From assembly GCA_012839805.1 (NCBI GenBank), contig DUMU01000048.1, positions 62,001-126,000 on the forward strand: 64,000 bases of DNA, written 5' to 3'. Shown here piece after piece: positions 18,635 to 26,112 of this stretch; position 1 is the stretch's first letter; each line of letters starts with the position of its first letter. The notes beneath the pieces are model-generated. The model made no database searches, was not told where the DNA came from, and saw only the letters and a list, made by a program, of their open reading frames with translations. This stretch comes from Bacillota bacterium. Lineage in GTDB: Bacteria; Bacillota; Limnochordia; Limnochordales; DUMU01. The position numbers were made by a program, and so were the translations under genes.

Positions 18635-20542
18635 ATGAGTGACCACGCTAACCCTGCCACCCCCATCCCAACCACCAGGCCGGCGTCTCTCCCATCCTCA
18701 GACCGGCCCATGGCGCTTTTCAAGGAGATCTTCCGCCGGGTGCTGCCGTTCTGGCCGTACTGGGCGGTGGGCACGTTCTGCACTCTGGCCATAAGCTGGT
18801 TTACGGTGGGCATTGCCGCCATGCAGAAGGACGTACTGGACCTCGCCGCCGCCGGGCGTCTCGGGGAGCTATATCGAATCCTGGTTGTCTGGGGCATCGG
18901 TCTTGGGGCGGCTTTCGTAGTGGGTCAAGCGGGCTGGTTTATGGTGAACTACGCTTCGGTCCTGAGCACGTTTGCTTTCCGGCGTGAGATGCTCTCGCAC
19001 GTCAACCTCCTGCCGCTTGGGGCGGTGGAGGAACGTTCGAGCGGCGATCTGGTCTCGCGAGTGCATTCCGATACGGCCAGGGCCGTCGGCAGCCTTGCCG
19101 GGAATGTGGCGGCAGCCGCGGAAACGGTACTGACGGCGGTGATGGCTTTCGTATACCTTGCCCGCATCCATCTTCCCTTGAGCATCGTAGTGACTTTGAC
19201 CGGCCCCCTTTTCTTCCTGGTGGGCCGGCTCTTCGATCGCCGGATCCGGGCTCAGAGCGAGGCACTGCAGAAAAACGATGCTGCCCTCCGTTCCTTCCTG
19301 CAGGAAGATCTGCAGGGAATGGAAACAGTGCGGGCCTACGGCCTGGAGGATTGGGCCCTGCAACGCTTCGTTGAACTGCGTGAAGAGAACAAACGCCTCA
19401 GCTTACAGCTGGCTATCACCAACCACCTCCTCCGACAGGTGAACAATGTCACTTATGTGTTGTTCAGCATACTCGTCTCGGCGGTGGTCGCGCTCGCGGC
19501 CATCGCCGGCAGTCTTACCGCCGGGTCGCTCCTAGCCTTCTTGATCCTGATCAACCGGGTTACCGGGCCATTCGCCCAGGCTTCGAACATTTGGGGGAAC
19601 GTGCAGGAGTCGCTGGGTGCCGCTCGCCGGATCTTCGAAATTCGCAGCCTTCCGGTGGAGCTCGACCCGGCCACCTTGGCCTCGCCATCGCCTCCACCTC
19701 CGCCATCCGCATCACCGGCGTCATCGCCGCTACCGCCGGCATCACCGGCCTCACCGGCCTTACCGCCTTCACCGCCGCCGGCGCGGCCACGGTCGTCTTC
19801 CGAGACTCCCGCTCTCGAGTTCAGTAACGTTACCTTTGGTTATCCGGGCCGTCCCCCTCTTTTCGAGAACCTCTCCTTCATCGTACGGCCGGGCGAGGTG
19901 GTAGGGCTGGTGGGTGCGAGCGGAACGGGAAAAACCACCGTGGCTCGGCTGGCCCTGGGGCTGTACGTTCCGACCCCCGGCCGGGGGTCGGTGCGGGTCT
20001 TCGGCCACGACACCCGTTGGGAGCTCGCCCGAGCCCGTTCGCTGGCCGCCTACGTCCCCCAGCGCACCTTCCTTTTCAGCGGGACGGTAGCGGAGAACGT
20101 TATCGCTGCCGCCCCGGCGTCGGCCGTCGCCCTTGCCGGGCTCGACCTGCTGGCCGCCGAGTTGCCCCAGGGGATAGATACGCAAGTCGGAGAACAGGGA
20201 ATGCAGATCTCGGGCGGACAACGGCAACGGGTTGCTCTGGCGCGAGCTCTGATTCGCCAACCCCGTCTCTTGGTTCTGGATGAGGCGACCAGCAGCCTGG
20301 ACAACGAGACTGAGGCCGTCATCCAGCGCCTCATCAATGCGTACCGGGAAAGAACCGGGGCCGCCGTGCTGGTGATCGCGCACCGCCTTACCACTGTGGT
20401 GAACGCCGACCGGATTCTCGTCCTGGACGGCGGCCGCATCGTCGAAGAGGGAACTCATGCCGAGCTGCTGGCACGAGGCGGCGTCTATGCGCGTCAATGG
20501 CACACTCTCTCCGACCGCCCCCAAACTTCACCAACTCCATAA
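18635..20542 (+). CDS. ABC transporter, exporter-type half-transporter (partner of preceding gene)
   Basis: A 635-aa protein with a type-I exporter membrane domain (about residues 30-335) and an ATPase domain (about 390-630): Walker A GASGTGKT (about 427), signature ISGGQRQRVALARAL (about 525), Walker B LLVLDEATSSLD and switch His in VIAHRLT. Between the domains lies a Pro/Ser/Ala-rich linker of about 45 residues (about 348-390), unusually long and of low complexity. In heterodimeric exporters one ATPase site is often degenerate; here the key motifs look intact in both partners by eye. Start ATG 18635 follows a GAGGAG-containing leader. Confidence 0.95.
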   Translation: MSDHANPATPIPTTRPASLPSSDRPMALFKEIFRRVLPFWPYWAVGTFCTLAISWFTVGIAAMQKDVLDLAAAGRLGELYRILVVWGIGLGAAFVVGQAGWFMVNYASVLSTFAFRREMLSHVNLLPLGAVEERSSGDLVSRVHSDTARAVGSLAGNVAAAAETVLTAVMAFVYLARIHLPLSIVVTLTGPLFFLVGRLFDRRIRAQSEALQKNDAALRSFLQEDLQGMETVRAYGLEDWALQRFVELREENKRLSLQLAITNHLLRQVNNVTYVLFSILVSAVVALAAIAGSLTAGSLLAFLILINRVTGPFAQASNIWGNVQESLGAARRIFEIRSLPVELDPATLASPSPPPPPSASPASSPLPPASPASPALPPSPPPARPRSSSETPALEFSNVTFGYPGRPPLFENLSFIVRPGEVVGLVGASGTGKTTVARLALGLYVPTPGRGSVRVFGHDTRWELARARSLAAYVPQRTFLFSGTVAENVIAAAPASAVALAGLDLLAAELPQGIDTQVGEQGMQISGGQRQRVALARALIRQPRLLVLDEATSSLDNETEAVIQRLINAYRERTGAAVLVIAHRLTTVVNADRILVLDGGRIVEEGTHAELLARGGVYARQWHTLSDRPQTSPTP

Positions 20543-20573
20543 GCCTCACCGGCGGGGCACGGACGGCTGAAGA

Positions 20574-20596
20574 GTAGGCACCGGCGCGGTGCTTAC
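20574..20596. terminator. Stem-loop after the ABC pair
   Basis: gtaggcaccg and cggtgcttac form a 10-bp stem with one G·U pair and a 3-nt loop, 32 bp after the stop of the second ABC gene. Only a short U-poor tail follows. It separates the ABC operon from the SBP/GH16 operon. Confidence 0.6.
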
Positions 20597-20710
20597 TTGA
20601 GCCCGCATTCTCTACGACATCGTGCCGGCCAGGCTTCGTCGAAGCCTCTTTGGAACATAGTCTCCGCGGATTCACAGAAGGAGATCGGTCCTCCGTGGCG
20701 AATCATTGTC

Positions 20711-20724
20711 TGGGAGCGCTCTCA
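20711..20724. promoter_or_regulatory. CebR/CelR-like LacI-family operator
   Basis: TGGGAGCGCTCTCA matches 13 of 14 bases of the operator known for the cellobiose/cellotriose-responsive LacI-family repressors CebR and CelR (TGGGAGCGCTCCCA). It lies 37 bp before the start of the SBP gene at 20761, a normal repressor position. A sister site is at 30232. Confidence 0.65.
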
Positions 20725-20760
20725 CGCCCCTCACCCTAACCCACGGAGGTGCACGGGATC

Positions 20761-22155
20761 ATGAGAAGGTGCGTCGGAAGGAAAGTCTGCGCTGCCCGTT
20801 CGTTCGGCTCGGGTCTCGGATTGGGCCTCCCGGCAATGCTCGTAACCTTGTGCGTGGCTGTCGCTACCATCGTCGGTGCCGGCGGTATCGTGGCCGCTGC
20901 TGCCGCCGCAGCTACCGCTGGCAGTGCTGCTAGCTCCGGGACTGCTTCCGGGCAGATCGTCATCCGCATGTATTCCGGCATGGATAAGACCCACACCATC
21001 TTCGAGCAGTACCTGCGGATGTATGAAAAGCTCCACCCCAACGTGAAAGTGGAGAACCTCGGGTATGAATGGGACGTCAACAAATTGACCACGCTCTTCG
21101 TGGCCGGTAACGCGCCGGACATCATCCAGCACGGCACCGGTTATATCCTGGACCTCTACCGCGAGGGGTTCATCGCCCCCGTACCGGCTGCTTTCGCTGC
21201 CCGGCTAACTGAGGCATGGTACCCTGTTTTCAACCTTGCCCTTACCTACGAGGGCAGGCTGATCGGGGTGCCGGCGGAGAACACGGTCAGCGGCCTTTGG
21301 TATAACAACGACGTGCTGGCTGAAGCCGGCATAGCTTCACTGCCCCGCAACTTCGACGAGCTCGAGAAGGTTGGGGCCAAGCTTGCCAAATTCGCCGCCG
21401 ACGGGAGGCTCCAGCGGGCGGCGCTGGTAGAGCAGGGCGAGTGGTGGAGCTTCAACCACTTTGGCTGGGTCACGTTCAAGGCGCTGGGAGGCAGAATCTT
21501 CGACCAGCAGGGCAAGCTGGTGCTGGACGGTCAGCCGCTGCGGGACCTGCTCGCGATCGTGCCGCGCTGGATCGGTCCCCAGGGTTTCATGAGACAGGGT
21601 TGGAACGACCAGCTGGTCCGCTTCTTCAAAGGCGAGATCGGGATGGGCTTCGGCTATCTCTGGTGGGCCCGCCAGATCCAGAATAACTACAAAGGTGACT
21701 ACCTCAAGGCTTTCGGGGTAGGTGTTTTCCCGCAGGGGCCGGGAGGAGAGTATGGTGCTCTCCACTATGCCCACGCGTACGCCGTCAACAAGTTCAGCAA
21801 GCATCAGGATGAGGCATGGAAGCTGCTGGAATGGCTCGTCCTGCAGCCGGTGGAGGGCATCACCCCGCTCGGGCACTCCCTTGCCCCCAATTCGCTGCCC
21901 GTGATCCGGGCCGACTTTAACACCTCTGTTTACGACGTGTACCGGCCGTGGATGGCGGGGTTCATCAGCAACCTGCAGTATGCCTGGACGGGCTCGCAGT
22001 TCCGGATCTACGGGCTTGATGCCGACAACGTCGATTTCGCCAACGCCATCTGGCAGGTGCGGGATGGAAAGGTCAGCCCGGCGCAGGCGATAGCAGACCT
22101 GGTTCAGAAGGTGCAGAACAAGATAAACGAGTTCCAAGCGGCTAAGAAGAAGTAG
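20761..22155 (+). CDS. Extracellular solute-binding protein (family 1, sugar type)
   Basis: The 464-aa protein starts at ATG 20761, 9 bp after CGGAGGTG; an in-frame GTG at 20749 is less likely. It has a long Ala-rich signal region (about residues 17-55) without a lipobox, then the family-1 fold: IRMYSGMDKTHTIFEQYLRM, the landmark FVAGNAPDIIQHGTG, and VSGLWYNNDVLAEAGIASLP (the GIPWNTD-type sugar-site region). Such proteins capture oligosaccharides for an ABC importer, but no permease gene follows. The next gene is a secreted GH16 glucanase, so beta-1,3/1,4-gluco-oligosaccharides are the likely ligand (inference). Confidence 0.92.
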   Translation: MRRCVGRKVCAARSFGSGLGLGLPAMLVTLCVAVATIVGAGGIVAAAAAAATAGSAASSGTASGQIVIRMYSGMDKTHTIFEQYLRMYEKLHPNVKVENLGYEWDVNKLTTLFVAGNAPDIIQHGTGYILDLYREGFIAPVPAAFAARLTEAWYPVFNLALTYEGRLIGVPAENTVSGLWYNNDVLAEAGIASLPRNFDELEKVGAKLAKFAADGRLQRAALVEQGEWWSFNHFGWVTFKALGGRIFDQQGKLVLDGQPLRDLLAIVPRWIGPQGFMRQGWNDQLVRFFKGEIGMGFGYLWWARQIQNNYKGDYLKAFGVGVFPQGPGGEYGALHYAHAYAVNKFSKHQDEAWKLLEWLVLQPVEGITPLGHSLAPNSLPVIRADFNTSVYDVYRPWMAGFISNLQYAWTGSQFRIYGLDADNVDFANAIWQVRDGKVSPAQAIADLVQKVQNKINEFQAAKKK

Positions 22156-22284
22156 CCTAACGTAACCGAGCAAGCTTCGGGCGGCCTCTGCTTCGGTACG
22201 GCGGTGCGGTTGGCATCTCACCGTTGGCGTCCGTATCGGGCCGGGCAGGGGCCGCCCATCACGGCGAATTAGGAGGCCATCGAC

Positions 22285-23226
22285 ATGGACGTATGGGACA
22301 CGTGTGCATTGGTCCTGACGCTGGTTGCAGCCATGCTCCTGACAATGACGGTGACAGGAACGGTGGCGATAAGCACAAGCGGCCGGGCTTGGGCGGCCGC
22401 CCCCCGCTCCGACCGAGAACCGCCGGTAGAAGGTCAGCCTGACGATTTGGCCAGCGACGGGTGGAGGCTGGTGTGGAGCGATGAGTTTAACGGGCCGGAG
22501 ATCGACCGGTCCGTGTGGACGTTCATGACGGGGAACGGTCACGCCTACGGGAATCCCGGCTGGGGGAACGCTGAACTGCAATGCTACACCGACCGCCCCG
22601 CCAACGCCTACATCGCCGATGGCAAGCTAGTGATAAAGGCGCTACGCGAGACCTGCTCCGACCGGTACGGCACTTACTCTTACACTTCAGCCCGGTTGAC
22701 CACGAAGGGCCGGGTTAGCGTCAAGTACGGCCGGATCGAGGTAAGAGCAAAACTCCCTGAGGGAAAGGGCATCTGGCCGGCCATCTGGATGCTGGGCGAC
22801 GACATCGACACCAAAGGCTGGCCCGCCTGCGGCGAGATCGACATCATGGAACTCGTCGGCCACAAACCCGGCACGGTGTATGGCACGCTCCACGGCCCGC
22901 TCTCGGGCGGTACGGGCATCGGCGGCTCATACACCCTGCCCGGCGGGCGGAAGTTCTCAGAAGATTTCCATGTTTTTGCCCTCGAGTGGACGGAACGCGA
23001 ACTGCGTTGGTACGTGGACGGTGAACTCTATCATGTTGTTAGCAAGGATCGGATGCCGCGCAGTTACGCTGAACGGGAGTGGGTCTACGACCATCCATTC
23101 TACTTCATTCTGAACGTAGCGGTGGGCGGCCGCTGGCCCGGCTACCCGGACGAAACTACCACTTTCCCGCAAACGATGGAGATCGACTACCTCCGGGTCT
23201 ACCAGCCCGCATCCCCCAGCCTGTGA
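22285..23226 (+). CDS. GH16 endo-beta-1,3(4)-glucanase (laminarinase type), secreted
   Basis: A 313-aa protein with a signal peptide (about residues 1-38, ending GRAWAAA) and a single GH16 domain. The catalytic strand GEIDIMEL provides the nucleophile E184, the helper D186 and the acid/base E189; substrate-site aromatics are in GIWPAIWMLG. The opening VWSDEFNGPEIDRSVWTF and the WTERELRWYVDGELYH strand are typical laminarinase features, so hydrolysis of internal beta-1,3-glucan bonds (laminarin, curdlan or mixed-linkage glucan) is expected. AGGAGG sits 9 bp before the ATG. It is downstream of an SBP under a CebR/CelR-like operator. Confidence 0.95.
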   Translation: MDVWDTCALVLTLVAAMLLTMTVTGTVAISTSGRAWAAAPRSDREPPVEGQPDDLASDGWRLVWSDEFNGPEIDRSVWTFMTGNGHAYGNPGWGNAELQCYTDRPANAYIADGKLVIKALRETCSDRYGTYSYTSARLTTKGRVSVKYGRIEVRAKLPEGKGIWPAIWMLGDDIDTKGWPACGEIDIMELVGHKPGTVYGTLHGPLSGGTGIGGSYTLPGGRKFSEDFHVFALEWTERELRWYVDGELYHVVSKDRMPRSYAEREWVYDHPFYFILNVAVGGRWPGYPDETTTFPQTMEIDYLRVYQPASPSL

Positions 23227-23285
23227 GTCTCTCCGACGGGGCGACGTCACGGTTGGTAGCGGGCCACCGCCACCCTTACCGGACC

Positions 23286-23320
23286 GGATGGCGCCGGGCT
23301 CGGTCAGCCCGGCGCCATCC
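23286..23320. terminator. Bidirectional stem-loop between GH16 and GH3 genes
   Basis: A perfect 15-bp stem (left arm 23286-23300, right arm 23306-23320) with loop cggtc sits between the convergent GH16 and GH3 genes. No U-tract on either strand. The position and the stem strength support a two-way terminator. Confidence 0.8.
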
Positions 23321-23438
23321 CCGGCTTCCTGGCCTATTTTGAAGCCGAGTTCGCCGTTCAGCCCTGGCTCCCGGTCTCTGTCATTGCGGGTGTCTCCCGA
23401 GCGGCGAGTGCAACAGGCACCAGAGATGTTGCCGGCCG

Positions 23439-26003
23439 CTAGCGCGGCGTCTCCGCCGCCACGGTGAACGATCCGGTCAGCCGAATATCGCGTGACGAGC
23501 TCCCGATCAGGATGTTGAATTGACCTGGCTCGACGACCCACTGGCGCTGCTCGACATCGTAGAAAGCCAGAGCGCTCGGGTCGAGGTCAAATGTGACCGT
23601 CCTGGTTTCCCCCGGGTTCAAGAACACCTTGGCGAAGCCCTTGAGCTCCTTGACCGGGCGCTCGACGGAAGCCTCGGGGTCCTGCACGTAAAGCTGCGCC
23701 ACTTCCGCACCTGCCATCTTGCCGGTGTTGGTCACGTTGAAGGAGATGGTGACATGCCCGTCCGGGGAGATCCGGACCGGCGTTATCTGAAGACGGTTGA
23801 ATTCGAACGTGGTGTAGGAGAGTCCGTAACCGAACGGGAATCGCGGCTCTATGTTTTCGCGGTCGAAGTGGCGGTAGCCGACGAAGATCCCTTCATTGTA
23901 CTTTACGTGGCCGGCAACACCGGGGTAGTACTCCTCGTTCGCAGCCATCGGGTAGTCTTCCCAGCGTTTTGGGAAGGTGACCGGCAACTTGCCAGACGGA
24001 TTGACCTTACCGAGAAGTACGTCAGCGACCGCGTTGCCTACCTCTTGACCCCCGTACCAGACCTCCAACAGGGCCGGCACGTGGTCAACCCAGGACTCGA
24101 TGAAGACGGGGCCCCCGGTGTTGAGGACGACCACGGTGTTCGGATTGGCTGCGGCGACGGCCCGGATCAGCTCGTTCTGACGGCCGGGCAACTCGTTGGT
24201 CTCACGGTCAGCCCCCTCACTCCGCCAATCGCTGGCGAAGATAATGGCCACGTCGGCCTGCTTGGCCAGCTCAACCGCCTCAACGATATCGGGGTCCATT
24301 TCGTCTTGCGCGAGAGGTGTCTTCCAGCCGAGCTGGATTACGGCATCGCCCTGGTTTTCGTAGTATTCCAGGCGGATCGTGTAGCTCTTGCCACCCTCAA
24401 GCTGGATCTTAGCGACGCTGGTAGTTGCAGCATGATCGCTCCAGTTATTTATGACCAGCTTACCATCCACCCAGAGTCTTGCACCGTCGTCACTTGTCGT
24501 TCCGAACTCATACTCACCAGTCACGGGGGCGATCACTTTCCCCGTCCAGCGTACGGAAAAATTGTCGCTGCCAATACCTTGGCCCGGCCCTCCAGCGCCC
24601 CAGTCGAAATTGACCTCACGGTCGATGCGGGTAAGCGCAGGTCGGCCCTGCAGACGCCGGTTCGGGAAGTACTCGGCCTTCAGCCCTTGTTTACCCTCTT
24701 CCCCTTCCGGTATCAGGTAAGCTGCGTCGATGGGGGTAAGGGGAGACCTGCCGAGCCCAGGTCCTTCCGCATACCGAACAACAGGGATATGGGAGGCAAG
24801 GGCATCCAAAGGACTGACCGTATAGAAGGGGTCGACACGGGAGCTACCGCCCCCACCCGCCAAAGGAATGGCCGCGTGCGGTCCAATCAGGGCCACTCGC
24901 TTAACTTTCCCGGGGTCTAGAGGAAGGAGTCCGCCGTCATTCTTCAGCAGGACAATCCCTTCCCTTTCCACCTGCAAAGCGTCCCGGCCGTGAGCCCGCA
25001 TATCGATCTCCCTTGGTTCACGAGGGGTGTTAAAGAGACCGATAGCGAACATGGCTCGCAGTACACGGCCCGCCATCTCGTCGATCTGCTCCTCGCTCAC
25101 TGCACCGTCCCGGACGGCTTCCACCAGGTTGAAGCCGAAGTAAGCGCTGCCGGGCATCTCAACATCCAGCCCGTTCCGGGCAGCCTCCACGGTGCTGTGG
25201 GTCGCGCCCCAGTCAGAGACGACGAACCCCTTAAAGCCCCATTCGTCTTTGAGGATCTCCTTCTGGAGATGCGCGTGCTCGGTGCAGTAGACGCCATTCA
25301 CGCGATTGTAGGCCGACATTACCGACCAGACACCGGCCTCCTGAACGGCGGCCTGGAAGGCAGGCAGGTAAATCTCTCTCAAAGTCCGTTCATCCACGTC
25401 GGCACTGATGTCGAAGCGCTGGTACTCCTGGTTATTAGCGGCATAGTGCTTGACGGTCGCTATAACACCCTGGCTTTGTACGCCCCGAATATAGGCGACG
25501 GCCATGCGGCTTACGAGATATGGATCTTCTCCAAACCCCTCAAAGTTCCGACCACCTTGAGGAATCCGCAGGATATTGACCATCGGTCCGAGAAGCTGGG
25601 CACGGCCTTTGGCCTTGACTTCATCGCCAATGTCTTCTCCCACCTTGTGAATCAAGTCGGGGTTCCAGGTCGCAGCCATGGCGATGGAGGCGGGAAAGGC
25701 TGTGGCCTTGCCGCGGCGGACGCCAACAGGGCCGTCCTCCATGGTCAGGGCGGGAATGCCGAGCCGCTCATTGCCGGCAATATACCCTGTCGCACCTTGC
25801 CCGGTAACCCCGTGCAAGAGATCCACTTTCTCCTCAAGGGTCATCCGGCTCAGTAGGTCAGCCACACGGGCTTCAATGGGGGCGGAGGGATCCTTGTAAA
25901 CGGGTTCATATGAACTGGCGACGGCTATCGTATCAAGGAGTACTCCCAGAGCAAGAAACGTACAGGTGACGAATACGCCCGACAAGCTCCGAGTACGAGC
26001 CAT
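23439..26003 (-). CDS. GH3 beta-glucosidase with inserted PA14 domain, secreted
   Basis: The start is ATG 26003, seven bases after AAGGAGGTC; the longer open frame to 26138 has no site. The 854-aa protein has a signal peptide (about residues 1-30), the GH3 N-terminal barrel with KHYAANNQE (about 185-193) and the nucleophile in VVSDWGA (D264), the GH3 C-terminal sandwich split by a PA14 domain (about 438-565, GLKAEYFPNRRLQGRPAL ... TTSDDGARLWVDGKLVINNW) and an Fn3-like tail. PA14 insertion in this place is known in GH3 beta-glucosidases, where it shapes the entrance to the active site. It should remove terminal glucose from beta-gluco-oligosaccharides. Third gene of the SBP/GH35-like/GH3 operon. 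Confidence 0.95.
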   Translation of the reverse strand: MARTRSLSGVFVTCTFLALGVLLDTIAVASSYEPVYKDPSAPIEARVADLLSRMTLEEKVDLLHGVTGQGATGYIAGNERLGIPALTMEDGPVGVRRGKATAFPASIAMAATWNPDLIHKVGEDIGDEVKAKGRAQLLGPMVNILRIPQGGRNFEGFGEDPYLVSRMAVAYIRGVQSQGVIATVKHYAANNQEYQRFDISADVDERTLREIYLPAFQAAVQEAGVWSVMSAYNRVNGVYCTEHAHLQKEILKDEWGFKGFVVSDWGATHSTVEAARNGLDVEMPGSAYFGFNLVEAVRDGAVSEEQIDEMAGRVLRAMFAIGLFNTPREPREIDMRAHGRDALQVEREGIVLLKNDGGLLPLDPGKVKRVALIGPHAAIPLAGGGGSSRVDPFYTVSPLDALASHIPVVRYAEGPGLGRSPLTPIDAAYLIPEGEEGKQGLKAEYFPNRRLQGRPALTRIDREVNFDWGAGGPGQGIGSDNFSVRWTGKVIAPVTGEYEFGTTSDDGARLWVDGKLVINNWSDHAATTSVAKIQLEGGKSYTIRLEYYENQGDAVIQLGWKTPLAQDEMDPDIVEAVELAKQADVAIIFASDWRSEGADRETNELPGRQNELIRAVAAANPNTVVVLNTGGPVFIESWVDHVPALLEVWYGGQEVGNAVADVLLGKVNPSGKLPVTFPKRWEDYPMAANEEYYPGVAGHVKYNEGIFVGYRHFDRENIEPRFPFGYGLSYTTFEFNRLQITPVRISPDGHVTISFNVTNTGKMAGAEVAQLYVQDPEASVERPVKELKGFAKVFLNPGETRTVTFDLDPSALAFYDVEQRQWVVEPGQFNILIGSSSRDIRLTGSFTVAAETPR

Positions 26004-26112
26004 CAAAGAGACCTCCTTACGTTTGGGGGCGGCCGCATACCGCTCGGTCTGGCAGGGCTGCGGAGTTGCCGGGAGCCTTCCGCAGCGCCTGACTCCACTT
26101 GATGGGAGGGCG

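Noticed and set aside
16656-20542. The two ABC genes as the missing sugar importer for the SBPs
   Set aside because: Both are exporter-type fusions of membrane and ATPase domains; SBP-dependent importers have separate permease and ATPase proteins.
21337-22581. 414-codon minus-strand open frame opposite the SBP and GH16 genes
   Set aside because: Antisense shadow; it spans two clear plus-strand genes and their gap.
23520-24920. 466-codon plus-strand open frame opposite the GH3 gene
   Set aside because: Antisense shadow of GH3, no recognisable domain.
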